A stretch of 64,000 nt of DNA from Pseudomonadota bacterium (GCA_023412805.1 JAEZRM010000149.1:118702-182701); one strand, 5' to 3'. Positions 33,571 through 42,950 are shown, numbered from the stretch's first letter. Made by a program: numbers and translations. The notes: generated by a model from the letters alone, not told the origin.

Positions 33571-35199
33571 TCAGCCACGGCTGCCCTGGAGAACAAGGCC
33601 TGCACCGCGTTCACCGATCATGAGCGACGCGGCATTGGTGTTCGCGGATGTGATCTTGGGCATTACCGAGGCGTCGATAACGCGCAAGCCCTCGATACCG
33701 TGAACCCGGAGCAGAGGGTCGACGACGGTGCCGTCGCCCTTGCCCATGCGACAGGTTCCGACCGGATGGAACACCGTGCCGCCGTGGGACTGGACGAATT
33801 TCAGCAGGTCGGCATCAGAGCGGGCCTCCGTGCCAGGCAGAACCTCCCGAGCCCAAAGAGCGCGGAAAGCCGGCTGCGCAAAGATTTCCCGCAGGATCTT
33901 GAGGCCTGCGACGGCCACTTTGCGGTCCAGGTCGGTGGACAGGTAGCGCGGCTCGATCTGCGGCGGCGCGAACGGATCCGCGGAGCGAATTCTGAGCCGC
34001 CCGCGTGACTCCGGATGGCACTGCCACATGGCCGCGGTGAAGCCAGAATACGTGTGCAGGGGATCGCCCGGCTTATCGACCGACAGTGGCATGACGTTGA
34101 ACTGGATGTCAGGACGGCCATTTTGTGCAAACGCGGTGCACGCGGCGCCCCCAACTTGCCCGGCTCCAATCGTTAAGGGCCCGCGACCGTGGGCGAGCCA
34201 CTGCCACCCCATGTTCGCGAGAGCGATCGGATTGCGGACATCCTTGTTCAGAGACTGGCGCGACTTCAGCTCGACGATGCTGCGCGCCTGATAGTGATCC
34301 TGAAGATGCTCGCCGACATCGGGAAGGTCGGCCACCACATCAATGCCGAGCGCGCGCAGATGTTCAGCCGGCCCGATACCTGAAAGCTGCAGGAGTTGCG
34401 GTGATTGCAACGCGCCGGCCGCGAGAATGACCTCGCGCGATGCGCGCGCCGTCAAGCGATCCCGCCGAGACGCCCATTCCATGCCGACGGCGCGCGTCCC
34501 TTCGAATAGGACGCGCGTCGCGTGCGCGTTCGTCAGAACGGTCAGATTGGGGCGCGAGAGCGCCGGATGAAGAAAGGCAACCGCTGAGCTTTCACGCCAA
34601 CGATTACCGATGCTCAGCTGGTACGAGCCGACACCGTAAGTGGTCTCACCATTGAAGTCGGGATTGATGGGAAGGCCGAACTGCTGCGCGGCTTCCAGCC
34701 ACGCTTGGCACATGGGATGGTCGTTGCGTAGGGTTGAGACGCTCAGCTCGCCATGAGCGCCCCGGTACTGGCTCTCGGGCCCATTGAACCGCTCCAGCCG
34801 CCGGAAGTACGGGAGCACGTCGCGGTAGCTCCAGCCATCGGCACCGGCTTTCTCCCAATCGTCGAAGTCCTCGTGCTGACCTCGAATGAAGATCAGGCCA
34901 TTGATGGAGCTCGACCCGCCGACAATGCGCCCGCGCGGCCAAGCGATCGCGCGCCCGGCTGTACCTTCGCTCGGCTCCGTAGAAAAAATTTGCGAAAAGC
35001 GTCCGTCGTAGATCGTACGAAAATAGCCGACAGGCAGCTTGAGCCAGAAATTCCGATCCCAGCCACCGGCCTCGAGAAGCAGAACATTGCAGGCTGGATC
35101 GGCGGAGAGCCGGTTGGCGAGAATGCAACCCGCCGAACCGGCTCCAACGATGATGTAGTCGTACGTCGTTTCCGACAAAGCCTCAGGCCTTCGTTGCAT
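33571..35199 (-). CDS. GMC-family FAD oxidoreductase (choline dehydrogenase-like)
   Basis: The protein has 542 residues. The FAD-binding loop is IIVGAGSAGCILANRLS, and the GMC signatures are WPRGRIVGGSSSINGLIFIR and GALQSPQLLQLSGIGP. The catalytic His is in FHPVGTCRMG and the second conserved residue is in the TSANTNAASLMIGE segment. It oxidises a primary or secondary alcohol, passing electrons to a quinone or oxygen. The ATG at 35199 overlaps the end of the substrate-binding protein gene by 17 bases, so it belongs to the ABC importer operon and probably acts on the imported compound or a product. Confidence 0.9.
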   Translation of the reverse strand: MQRRPEALSETTYDYIIVGAGSAGCILANRLSADPACNVLLLEAGGWDRNFWLKLPVGYFRTIYDGRFSQIFSTEPSEGTAGRAIAWPRGRIVGGSSSINGLIFIRGQHEDFDDWEKAGADGWSYRDVLPYFRRLERFNGPESQYRGAHGELSVSTLRNDHPMCQAWLEAAQQFGLPINPDFNGETTYGVGSYQLSIGNRWRESSAVAFLHPALSRPNLTVLTNAHATRVLFEGTRAVGMEWASRRDRLTARASREVILAAGALQSPQLLQLSGIGPAEHLRALGIDVVADLPDVGEHLQDHYQARSIVELKSRQSLNKDVRNPIALANMGWQWLAHGRGPLTIGAGQVGGAACTAFAQNGRPDIQFNVMPLSVDKPGDPLHTYSGFTAAMWQCHPESRGRLRIRSADPFAPPQIEPRYLSTDLDRKVAVAGLKILREIFAQPAFRALWAREVLPGTEARSDADLLKFVQSHGGTVFHPVGTCRMGKGDGTVVDPLLRVHGIEGLRVIDASVMPKITSANTNAASLMIGERGAGLVLQGSRG

Positions 35200-36184
35200 C
35201 CATGAAAATGGACGGATCAAAGTACTGGGAGGCGGGAATCGCGTTCGGGATGTTGCCCGTGGAGGCGAAGAAGTCCGTCACCTGCTGCAGCCATTTCGTG
35301 ACGCTCTGGTCGCCGTAGAGCTTTCGCCACTCGGCGATCGGAAACGCCTTCTGCGCACCGAACTGCTCTTTGAAATCCTTGAGCGGCACCTGCGGGTACT
35401 GCTTCTTCTGCAGCACTTCCAGCGCTTCGTCCGTCTTGCTCGTGAGATACTCGTTGCCTTCACCCCAAGCCTTGACGACGCGGACGAGCACGTCGCGGCT
35501 CTTGCTGTGGAAGTCCGCTGTGGTCGCCCAGCCCGACATGATCGCGGCCTTGGGATAGTACGCCGATGCATCGACGAGCTTCTTGGCGCCGGGCACCTTG
35601 TCGCGCACGGTGATGTTGAACGGCACCCAGAGTGCGACGGCCGGCACGGCACCTGAGATGAATGACGTTACCGCGTCGGGCATACGCTGATTGAGCAGAT
35701 CGATGTCCTTGCCCGTCATATTGTTGGCCTTGAGGGCCGTGTCGAGGAAGACGTGCGCGGTCGTGCCTGCCGTTGTCGCAATGCGCTTGCCCTTGAGGTC
35801 GGCAAACGATTTGATGCCCTGATCCTCACGCACCCAGAGCTGCGCCGTGGCAAACTCCACGGCATTGGCGAGGAACATCTTGCCCTGACCGCGCGCCGGA
35901 AAATTCGAGATGACGGCGCCGGTCGAGAGAACATCAAGGCTGCCGCCGATCATGGCCTGGAAGATCTCTAGGCCAGTCTGGAACTGCTTGAACTCGGGCT
36001 CGAGGCCGTGCTTGTCGAAGGCGCCGAGATGATCGGCAAGCCACATCTGGCCATCGACGGCCAGTGTGTGCAGGTAGCCCACGCGAATTTTGGTCTTCGC
36101 CTGCGCAATCGCGGGCGAGCCCAGTGTCATGACGCCTGCTGTGGCGCCCGCACCTTGCAGAAATGTCCTGCGGTCGACTTTCAT
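35183..36184 (-). CDS. ABC transporter substrate-binding protein, NMT1/SsuA-like
   Basis: This 333-residue protein starts MKVDRRTFLQGAGATAG, a twin-arginine type signal, with GGAGGA ahead of the ATG. The mature part is a two-lobe binding protein of the NMT1/SsuA/TauA group (DLKGKRIATTAGTTAHVFL, VPAVALWVPF). It delivers the ligand to the permease-ATPase pair encoded just upstream. The ligand is not readable from sequence; relatives bind sulfonates, nitrate, thiamine precursors or aromatic acids. The neighbouring MR/MLE and GMC enzymes suggest an oxygenated organic acid. Confidence 0.9.
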   Translation of the reverse strand: MKVDRRTFLQGAGATAGVMTLGSPAIAQAKTKIRVGYLHTLAVDGQMWLADHLGAFDKHGLEPEFKQFQTGLEIFQAMIGGSLDVLSTGAVISNFPARGQGKMFLANAVEFATAQLWVREDQGIKSFADLKGKRIATTAGTTAHVFLDTALKANNMTGKDIDLLNQRMPDAVTSFISGAVPAVALWVPFNITVRDKVPGAKKLVDASAYYPKAAIMSGWATTADFHSKSRDVLVRVVKAWGEGNEYLTSKTDEALEVLQKKQYPQVPLKDFKEQFGAQKAFPIAEWRKLYGDQSVTKWLQQVTDFFASTGNIPNAIPASQYFDPSIFMDATKA

Positions 36185-36209
36185 GGTTTCCTCCTTCGAC
36201 GCTCTTGCT

Positions 36210-37016
36210 TCAAGACTGTCGCTGTTTTGCCTGCTGCGCATATTCCTGCATCACGAGACCTCGTACGTGTGCACGAAGCTCACCGAATTCCTTGCTTTCA
36301 TGCAGCCCCTCGCTGCGGGGGTAGCTGAACGGAACCTCAATGATTTCGCGAATGCGCGTCGGTCGCGCCGTCATGACGATAATGCGGTTCGAGAGATACA
36401 CGGCCTCCTCGACGGAGTGCGTGATCAGCATCACCGTCTTGCCTTCGGCTGCGAGCACTTGGAGCAACAGATCCTGCATGGCCGTGCGCGTTTGCGCATC
36501 GAGCGCGCCGAATGGCTCGTCCATGAGAAGGAACTGCGGCTTGACGGCATAGGCACGTGCAAGCGCCAGACGCTGGCGCATGCCGCCGGACAACATGCGC
36601 GGCCACGCATCCGCGAAGTCCGACAGGCCCATGAGGCGCATGTAGCGCTGGCATATCTCCTCGCGCTCTTTGGAGCTGGTGCGATTGGCGCGCAGATTGA
36701 GACCGAAGGCGATGTTCTCCTTCACGGAGAGCCAGGGAAAGACGCCGTATTCCTGGAAGATAACGCCGCGGTCCGGTCCGGGCCCACTAATCGGCTGGCC
36801 ATCGAGCGTAACTCGGCCGGTCGTCGGCTGCATAAAACCGGCGACGATGTTCATCATTGTGGTCTTGCCGCAACCCGACGGGCCGATGACAGAGACGAAC
36901 TCGCGATCGTGGATCTGGTAGCTCACATCATCGACGACGTGCATCGCGCCGCCGGCTGGCGTGTCGAAGCGCACGGAGACCTTGTCGAAAACGATACGTG
37001 GTGATCCGATGCTCAC
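36210..37016 (-). CDS. ABC transporter ATP-binding protein, SsuB/TauB-like
   Basis: This 268-residue ATPase has Walker A GPSGCGKTTMMN, the Q-loop in GVIFQEYGVFPW, signature MLSGGMRQRLALARAY, Walker B FLLMDEPFGALD and the H-loop in VMLITHSVEEA. The start is the GTG at 37016, whose GTGA overlaps the permease stop. Codons open further upstream only reread the permease in another frame. It powers the importer formed with the adjacent permease. Confidence 0.93.
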   Translation of the reverse strand: MSIGSPRIVFDKVSVRFDTPAGGAMHVVDDVSYQIHDREFVSVIGPSGCGKTTMMNIVAGFMQPTTGRVTLDGQPISGPGPDRGVIFQEYGVFPWLSVKENIAFGLNLRANRTSSKEREEICQRYMRLMGLSDFADAWPRMLSGGMRQRLALARAYAVKPQFLLMDEPFGALDAQTRTAMQDLLLQVLAAEGKTVMLITHSVEEAVYLSNRIIVMTARPTRIREIIEVPFSYPRSEGLHESKEFGELRAHVRGLVMQEYAQQAKQRQS

Positions 37017-37801
37017 GCGATGCGCTCCTGCCAGGAGACGAAACGGCGTGCGAGCGCGCGAAGGCCAAGATCCATAAAGAGGGCTATGAAGCCGATGCAG
37101 ACGATGCCGACGTAGATGATGTCGAGTTGGAAGAACGAGCCGGCGTTCTGGATGAGCGCACCGAGGCCCTGCTGAGCTGCAATCAGCTCCGAGGCGACGA
37201 GTGTCGCCCAGGCGACGCCGAGTGCCACGCGAAGTGCGGTGAGCATATGCGGTACCGCGAGGGGGATGATGACCTTGCGAAATATCTCGCCGTCCGTCGC
37301 GCCCAGCGTACGCGCGACGCGCACATAGATCGGGCTGATTTGCGAGATGCCCTCGTACATGACGATGACGCCCGCGAAGAACGAGGCATAGAAGAGGATC
37401 ACGACCTTCGCGAGTTCGTCGACGCCGAAATAGACGATGACGAGCGGGATGAGGGCGATCGGCGGCAGGGCGCGGAAGAAGTTGATCAGCGGGTCGATGA
37501 ATGTGCGGATCGTTTTGTACCAGCCGAGAATGAAGCCAACAGGGACGGCGAGGGCTATGCCGCACAGCACGCCGAGCAATACGCGTTGCGTGGACATGAG
37601 GATGTCCATGGGCAGCCGGCTGCCCATCAATTCGACGAAGCGAGTGGCGACTTCGTGCGGCGTCGGCACGAGTGCAGGATTGACAAATCCGCTGTGGTGG
37701 ATGCCGTACCAAACAGCCAGCAGCGCCAGCCAGGGGGCAAGGATGAGAGCCGCTCGACGCACGTTTCCTCGAATTTTTCTAGTTCGTTCTGGTCTAAACA
37801 T
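37013..37801 (-). CDS. ABC transporter permease, SsuC/TauC-like
   Basis: This 262-residue membrane protein has about six hydrophobic helices. The cytoplasmic EAA-type loop that docks the ATPase is in RVARTLGATDGEIFRKVIIP. It is the first gene of the importer operon (permease, ATPase, binding protein, GMC oxidoreductase). Its ATG lies 53 bases from the divergent GntR-family gene, so the two share a very short control region. Confidence 0.92.
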   Translation of the reverse strand: MFRPERTRKIRGNVRRAALILAPWLALLAVWYGIHHSGFVNPALVPTPHEVATRFVELMGSRLPMDILMSTQRVLLGVLCGIALAVPVGFILGWYKTIRTFIDPLINFFRALPPIALIPLVIVYFGVDELAKVVILFYASFFAGVIVMYEGISQISPIYVRVARTLGATDGEIFRKVIIPLAVPHMLTALRVALGVAWATLVASELIAAQQGLGALIQNAGSFFQLDIIYVGIVCIGFIALFMDLGLRALARRFVSWQERIA

Positions 37802-37854
37802 TCCAAAGGTACTATTTATAGGATGTTTGACGCAAGCCCCATTCTGAAGCTCCC
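37802..37854. promoter_or_regulatory. compact divergent control region between permease and GntR genes
   Basis: Only 53 bases separate the two start codons. They contain an AT-rich core (about 37810-37821, ACTATTTATAGG) in an otherwise GC-rich surrounding, which suits overlapping promoters. A GntR operator here would let the regulator control both directions. No clear dyad was recognised. Confidence 0.4.
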
Positions 37855-38592
37855 ATGCCCCAAGCGACGCATCACATATTCGGCGGCACGCCCATCCCCC
37901 GCTACGTGCAGCTCGCGGACCTCTTCCGCCAGCGCCTGGACAAGGGGGTGTGGCTGCCTGGCAGCGTCCTCCCCTCCATCGATCAGCTCATGGAGGAGTT
38001 CGAGGTTGCGCGCGTGACCGTGCGACAGGCGATTGCCCTGCTCGCCGAGGAGGGTTTGCTCTCTCCGCAGCGCGGGCGCGGCACATTCGTCACGAGCAAG
38101 GCAACGACACGCCGCCAGTTGCGTGTGGAAACGACGTTGGGTGATCTCGTCGCCATGTACAGTGGCGACCGACCCGAGCACGCCAACCTGACCGAGGACA
38201 TCGCGAGCCCGGTCATCTCCGAGCGCGACGGCATTGCTGCGCCCAAATACTTTCACCTGCGGCGTGTGCATTCGCGCAATGGCGAGCGTTACTGCGTCAT
38301 CTCGATATACGTGGATTATCGCGTGTTCCGCCGCGCGCCATCCCGCTTCCGTCGCGAGCTCGCGCTGCCCGTGCTGACGTCGCTGCCCGGCCTGGAGATT
38401 GCCTCGGCGCGCCAGACGCTCACCATATCGACGGCGGATGTGGAGACATCGCGCCTGCTTGGCATCGCAGTGAACACGCCAATGGCCGAGGTTCGCCGCG
38501 TCATGTGCGGGCCGGATCGAACCGTCATCTATCTCGCCGAGGTCAGTTATCGCGGCGACTACATACATCTGGAAATGGACCTCAAGCCATGA
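37855..38592 (+). CDS. GntR/HutC-family transcriptional regulator
   Basis: This 245-residue protein has an N-terminal winged helix (IPRYVQLADLFRQRLDKG, VARVTVRQAIALLAEEGL, GRGTFV), typical of GntR, then a C-terminal UTRA-type ligand domain (FHLRRVHSRNGERYCVISIY). It probably senses the imported compound or a metabolite. The stop overlaps the start of the enolase-superfamily gene (ATGA), and its 5' end faces the ABC importer operon. It is the likely local regulator of both. Confidence 0.9.
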   Translation: MPQATHHIFGGTPIPRYVQLADLFRQRLDKGVWLPGSVLPSIDQLMEEFEVARVTVRQAIALLAEEGLLSPQRGRGTFVTSKATTRRQLRVETTLGDLVAMYSGDRPEHANLTEDIASPVISERDGIAAPKYFHLRRVHSRNGERYCVISIYVDYRVFRRAPSRFRRELALPVLTSLPGLEIASARQTLTISTADVETSRLLGIAVNTPMAEVRRVMCGPDRTVIYLAEVSYRGDYIHLEMDLKP

Positions 38593-39722
38593 GCACCGAG
38601 CTGAAACTCCGCCGCGTGACCGCACGCGTCTTTCGCTGCCCGCTCGAGCAGCCCGTAATGACGTCCTTCGGCACGATGCGCGACCGTCCCATGGTCATGA
38701 TCGAAGTCGAGGACGATCAGGGCGTACGCGGCTGGGGCGAGGTATGGTGCAACTTTCCGGCGGTCGGCGCCGAGCATCGCGCGCGTCTCGTCGACAGCGT
38801 CCTGACGCCGCTGCTGCTCGCGCGTTCCTTTCGCGATCCCGTCGATGCCTTCGAGTATATGACGTCGCGCACGGCCGTGCTCGCGCTGCAGAGCGCGGAG
38901 CCCGGACCCTTTGCCCAAGCCATAGCCGGCGTCGACACCGCCCTGTGGGATCTCGCGGCGCGGCGGGCGGGAAAGCCGCTGTGGAAGCATCTCAATGACG
39001 ACGGTTCGCCAACCATTGGTGTGTATGCGAGTGGTCTCAATCCGGATGCGCCGGAGAGACTCGCGAAGGCGAAGCAGGAGGCCGGATATAGATCCTTCAA
39101 GCTGAAGGTCGGGTTCGGAGGCGAACGCGATCTCGACAACCTGACCAAGCTGCGGAGCACGCTGGGGCCTGACGCAGGGCTCATGGTCGATGCCAATCAA
39201 GGTTGGAGTGTCGATCAGGCGCTGGAGATGCTGCCGAAGCTCGCATCCTTTGATCTCGGATGGCTCGAAGAGCCCATTCGCGCGGATGTGCCCTGGAGCA
39301 CGTGGCAGCGCCTTAAAAGCGCAACGCGCATTCCGCTGGCGGGTGGGGAGAATATCGCAGGCGCCGCCGACTTCGAACGCGCGTTTGAAGCCGCGGTACT
39401 TGGCGTCGTGCAGCCGGACCTTGCGAAATGGGGAGGCCTCAGCGCCACGCTTCCCGTTGCGCGGCGCATTCTCGAGCGGGGCCTGCGTTTCTGCCCGCAC
39501 TATCTTGGAGGTGGCATCGGATTGCTGGCCTCGGCTCATCTTCTTGCTGCCGTCGGCGGCGATGGGCTTCTCGAGATCGACGCCAATGCCAATCCGCTGC
39601 GCTCATTGTTAGCCGTCGACCTTGAGGACGTGCGTGACGGCAGCGTGACGCTATCGGCGCAGCCCGGTCTCGGTATCGAGCCGGATATCGGGGCCCTCGC
39701 GGGCTATCTGGTTCAGCACTGA
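38589..39722 (+). CDS. mandelate racemase/muconate lactonizing enzyme family protein
   Basis: This 377-residue enolase-superfamily enzyme has the KxK base motif in SFKLKVGFGG, the metal ligands Asp in LMVDANQGW, Glu in LEEPIRAD and Glu in AGGENIAG, and the second base His in CPHYLGGGIG. A KxK plus His set fits the mandelate racemase or acid-sugar dehydratase groups rather than muconate cycloisomerases. It abstracts a proton alpha to a carboxylate. It is translationally coupled to the GntR gene and probably acts on the substrate of the neighbouring importer. Confidence 0.88.
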   Translation: MSTELKLRRVTARVFRCPLEQPVMTSFGTMRDRPMVMIEVEDDQGVRGWGEVWCNFPAVGAEHRARLVDSVLTPLLLARSFRDPVDAFEYMTSRTAVLALQSAEPGPFAQAIAGVDTALWDLAARRAGKPLWKHLNDDGSPTIGVYASGLNPDAPERLAKAKQEAGYRSFKLKVGFGGERDLDNLTKLRSTLGPDAGLMVDANQGWSVDQALEMLPKLASFDLGWLEEPIRADVPWSTWQRLKSATRIPLAGGENIAGAADFERAFEAAVLGVVQPDLAKWGGLSATLPVARRILERGLRFCPHYLGGGIGLLASAHLLAAVGGDGLLEIDANANPLRSLLAVDLEDVRDGSVTLSAQPGLGIEPDIGALAGYLVQH

Positions 39723-39739
39723 GCGCGACCGGCGGCACT

Positions 39740-40621
39740 TCAAGCGCGGTGGCGCAATTCCATCGAGGCTTCTTGTTCTCCCACCCATGCCACCAAGTCG
39801 AGCTCGACGTTTCCCTCCTGCTGAGGCGGATAAGTTCCCGCTTCGCAAGCCTGAACGAGGCTGCTGAGGCTGGCCTTCCATAGCGGGCCGTGGTCGGGAC
39901 AGTGAATCGACCAAGCTCTCGGATCGCCGAGGTAGAGGCACGTGAACGGCGAGCGTTCCACAGCCGATCGGACATGGGATTCCCATGGCCAGTATGAGCT
40001 TGCGCCGCCGATATTCATGAGCAGCCGGCGCTTCCAGGATCTGTGCGTAGGTGGCAGCGGAAGAATGGAAGCCAATCTTCTCCGGTCCACGACAAAGCGC
40101 CGGCTGGAGAATGTCTTCTGTTCGCGAGCCGGCGAGGCCTGTCTGCTGGGGCCGCCCATGGGAGCGACGACGAGCACATCCTGGCGTGCCTTCAGCTCGT
40201 CGATCGCCGCGGCGATCCATGAGTAACCGGCAGCCGAGTGCATGAGGATATCGCAATCGAAGTGGCAAACGTAGTCTGTTGGCGCCCCTTCAATGCCGAG
40301 AGCCCATCCGAGCAAGGGGATACCGCGGAAGTCTCTCTGCCTTCGAAGGCGCAGACCGAAATGCTTTCGCTCGATGTCGATGCGGCGTTCCGCGGTCTCG
40401 TAAATGATGTCGATCTCCCCTGCCGCCAGCATGTCTCGCGCGACTTGCTTCAATCGTGCGATGGAGGCGTGCCCGGAAGGAAATCGATCGCTGGGCAGCG
40501 TATCCAGCGTCAAAGCGCGCTGTCTGAACGCGAAGCCCGATGTGCGGGCAGCGTGATTGAAAAGTGTGCGAACATGTCCGGCATCATCGGGCCCTGCCAG
40601 CATGGCGATCGAGCAATCCAT
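39740..40621 (-). CDS. glycosyltransferase-like hypothetical protein with DxD-type motif
   Basis: This 293-residue protein looks like a GT-A fold: an N-terminal strand (CSIAMLAGPDDAGHVRTLF), basic helices, and CHFDCDILMHSAAGYSWI with an acid-x-acid motif in the position of a metal-binding DxD. I cannot assign it to a named GT family. The ATG at 40621 is preferred to a TTG at 40648. It lies divergent from the FkbM methyltransferase gene (230 bases between) and belongs with the surface-polysaccharide genes. Confidence 0.62.
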   Translation of the reverse strand: MDCSIAMLAGPDDAGHVRTLFNHAARTSGFAFRQRALTLDTLPSDRFPSGHASIARLKQVARDMLAAGEIDIIYETAERRIDIERKHFGLRLRRQRDFRGIPLLGWALGIEGAPTDYVCHFDCDILMHSAAGYSWIAAAIDELKARQDVLVVAPMGGPSRQASPAREQKTFSSRRFVVDRRRLASILPLPPTHRSWKRRLLMNIGGASSYWPWESHVRSAVERSPFTCLYLGDPRAWSIHCPDHGPLWKASLSSLVQACEAGTYPPQQEGNVELDLVAWVGEQEASMELRHRA

Positions 40622-40851
40622 AAAGTCTACCTCTGCAAAATTATTCAACCAGCTGCCAAAGCCCCGCGGCGTGGAGGCATGAGCGCCTTGCGCAGTCCGG
40701 CTCTCCTAGGACACTATCGGCAGATTGATGAGGCCAGCAACGGTTCGAGGCGGGGGTGAAGAAGATCGCCCAGCGGACCGGCATTGGGTGCAAGCTGTGG
40801 CATGTTCCGGGAGGCAGGCCGTAGCAGTGTCGATTTTGTATCGGGGGACAA

Positions 40852-41577
40852 ATGGCGTTCGTGCATTATTTGAAGCAGCGCGTGGAAGCCGCATTTGGGC
40901 TGCGGATCTACCGTTCTGCAACCCCGCTCGGGCTGGATCTCAATAATGATCTGAAGCGGCTGGTCCCCCAATTCCAGCCACGGGTCATATTCGACGTTGG
41001 CGCTAACGTCGGACAGACTTCGCTCTACTTCAATAAATTGTGGCCTGATGCCGAAATCTACGCCTTCGAACCTGTTTCGGCGACGTACGAGGAACTGACG
41101 CGGGCCGTAGCGGGGCAAAAGTCGAAGATCCATTGCGTTCAAGTCGCGCTTAGCGACGAAACCGGTCAGGCCGAGATTCGTCTTTCAGAGCGGTCCGTAT
41201 TCGCAACGCTCGACCCCACGTTCACGCTGCCTGGTTCAAATTTCGGCAGAATAGAGACCGTTCTCAAGGTCACCGCAGACGACTGGTGCAACTCCAATGG
41301 GGTAAAGCACATAGATCTTCTTAAGGTCGATGCGGAGGGACATGATCTTCATGTTCTCAAGGGAGCCGGATCGCTGTTCGAGCAGCAGAGAATTAGCGCC
41401 GTACTGATCGAAATTCACATGGGGCCCAGCCCTGGTCCGACGCTCGACACTATTCGCGCTTGGTTGGAGCCTAGGGGATACATTCCATGTGGGATCTATG
41501 ATCTCGAAGGCTACGCCTCAAAGAAACTGCTTTATGGAAATTTTTTGTTCCTGCCATACAGGATGATTCCGCAATGA
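40852..41577 (+). CDS. FkbM-family methyltransferase
   Basis: This 241-residue SAM-dependent methyltransferase has motif I VIFDVGANVGQTSLYF, the post-I acidic residue in EIYAFEPVS, and the FkbM hallmark HIDLLKVDAEGHDLHVLKGA. The C-terminal LIEIHMG is typical. FkbM enzymes O-methylate sugars or polyketides; beside two glycosyltransferase genes a sugar methylation role is likely. The stop overlaps the next start (ATGA), so the two are coupled. Confidence 0.92.
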   Translation: MAFVHYLKQRVEAAFGLRIYRSATPLGLDLNNDLKRLVPQFQPRVIFDVGANVGQTSLYFNKLWPDAEIYAFEPVSATYEELTRAVAGQKSKIHCVQVALSDETGQAEIRLSERSVFATLDPTFTLPGSNFGRIETVLKVTADDWCNSNGVKHIDLLKVDAEGHDLHVLKGAGSLFEQQRISAVLIEIHMGPSPGPTLDTIRAWLEPRGYIPCGIYDLEGYASKKLLYGNFLFLPYRMIPQ

Positions 41578-42617
41578 AATTGCTGACCTTCCTCATCTGT
41601 ACCCGCAATGGCGCATCGACGCTGATCGATTGCCTCAATCATATCGCGCGACAGAAGAATATTTCCCACGATACGTACGAAGTTGTCGTCGTCGATAACG
41701 GTTCGGTCGACGAGACCGGCGCAGTGGCGCAATTGGCACTGGCCACGCTCAAATGCGCGACGAAATATGTGGTCGAGCCGAAAGAAGGGAAGGTGAATGC
41801 TTTTCTGCGCGGCGTTCGATTATCTGAAGCACAATTCATAGCCGTAGTAGACGACGACAATCTTCTAGGGGAGGAGTTTGCATTCCATACGCTGCAGTTA
41901 TTTTCAGAGTTCGAGGAATTGGGGATGGTCGGAAGCTCCAACGTGATCGACGGCCGCACAATACCTGAATGGTTTCCAATTGCTGCAGGGAGGTTCGGAT
42001 GCGCTGAGCCCTATATGCATGGAGACGTGAAGAAAATCGGCGACGATCGAGTAATTTCTTCACGCGCAGTAATTGCGGGCGCTGGGAGCACTTTCCGGCG
42101 AGAGCCATTGTTGCGCGCGCTGGAGTTGGATTTCAGTTTTTCCAATGATACCTTTAGAGGAAGGAGGATGGCCGTAACGGGCGAAGATATCGAGTTATGC
42201 TACCTGTTCCAATGGCTCGGCTATTGGTTTGGTTTTGATCGCCGGATCACACTTCAGCATCGAATTAACCCAAGTCGTCTTACGTGGCCGTACGCCCGCC
42301 GGCTGGCTCGCAGTATTGGGGCCGGAACTCCGGTCTATGACGCATTTCTCTGGCTGGAGAGTAATGATTCGACTTCTCGGAATGGCACTTGGTGGTGGCT
42401 GGCAGCGAGAAGAGTCCGCAGGCTCATGAATGCGCTCCCAAAGTTCGCATTCAGCGGGAAGGAGCCCTCGAGAGTGATCCTAAATTGGGATACCGAGCTC
42501 GGCGGATTGATGCGATTGTGCCGGGAGCGCGGTGCGTTCACGAGGCGCATCCAGGCAATGAAGTCGAGCCGCTGGGCGCAGCAACTGCGCAATAGCCGAG
42601 TACAGATGGGCCAGTAA
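41574..42617 (+). CDS. family 2 glycosyltransferase
   Basis: This 347-residue GT-A transferase has LTFLICTRNGASTLIDCL at the N-terminus, the nucleotide-binding EVVVVDNGSVDETG, and the metal-binding DDDN in FIAVVDDDNLLGEEF. A candidate catalytic pair is in VTGEDIELCYLF. A hydrophobic helix near 240 is weak. The start overlaps the FkbM stop. It is the last gene before the tRNA-Phe island and so probably the end of the native polysaccharide block. Confidence 0.9.
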   Translation: MKLLTFLICTRNGASTLIDCLNHIARQKNISHDTYEVVVVDNGSVDETGAVAQLALATLKCATKYVVEPKEGKVNAFLRGVRLSEAQFIAVVDDDNLLGEEFAFHTLQLFSEFEELGMVGSSNVIDGRTIPEWFPIAAGRFGCAEPYMHGDVKKIGDDRVISSRAVIAGAGSTFRREPLLRALELDFSFSNDTFRGRRMAVTGEDIELCYLFQWLGYWFGFDRRITLQHRINPSRLTWPYARRLARSIGAGTPVYDAFLWLESNDSTSRNGTWWWLAARRVRRLMNALPKFAFSGKEPSRVILNWDTELGGLMRLCRERGAFTRRIQAMKSSRWAQQLRNSRVQMGQ

Positions 42618-42744
42618 CGAGCACTGGGAATGACACCGGCATCTGCTTGAGCGTCGAACTATTGGGAGTGGCAGTGGGGTGGCAGCGAGCAAAAGCGCTT
42701 CGAGTCGCCCAGCAACTGCAGCATTCCGGCGGACTGGGATGGGC

Positions 42745-42762
42745 ATGGTGCCCAGGGGCGGA
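42745..42762. repeat. attachment-site repeat, left copy
   Basis: ATGGTGCCCAGGGGCGGA is identical over 18 bases to 63924-63941, where it forms the 3' end of tRNA-Phe. It marks the chromosome-proximal end of the integrated island. Confidence 0.85.
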
Positions 42763-42932
42763 CTAACGGTCGCCACGATCTAACCGATTGAAAAGGCGTA
42801 AATTTGCATCGCCCGCGATGGCCGTTTGTGTACCACCTTCCGGGGCCAGTAACAAGCGCGTTCAAGGCTACGAAGCGGTCCGTTGGCGCGGCTGCCAGAA
42901 GGAACTAATTGCGGAGGAAACGATCATTTGAT

Positions 42933-42950
42933 ACACCACCAATGTGGTGT
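42933..42950. promoter_or_regulatory. perfect inverted repeat, candidate operator of the HTH-nuclease protein
   Basis: Arms ACACCAC and GTGGTGT (7 bp, no mismatch) flank CAAT. The dyad ends 10 bases before the ATG at 42961. The encoded protein carries an MqsA-like HTH, and MqsA-type antitoxins bind short palindromes in their own promoters, so autoregulation is a reasonable reading. Confidence 0.55.

Noticed and set aside
37017..37712. Upstream extension of the ABC ATPase frame
   Set aside because: The extra codons are the permease gene read in another frame; the ATPase begins at the GTG overlapping the permease stop.
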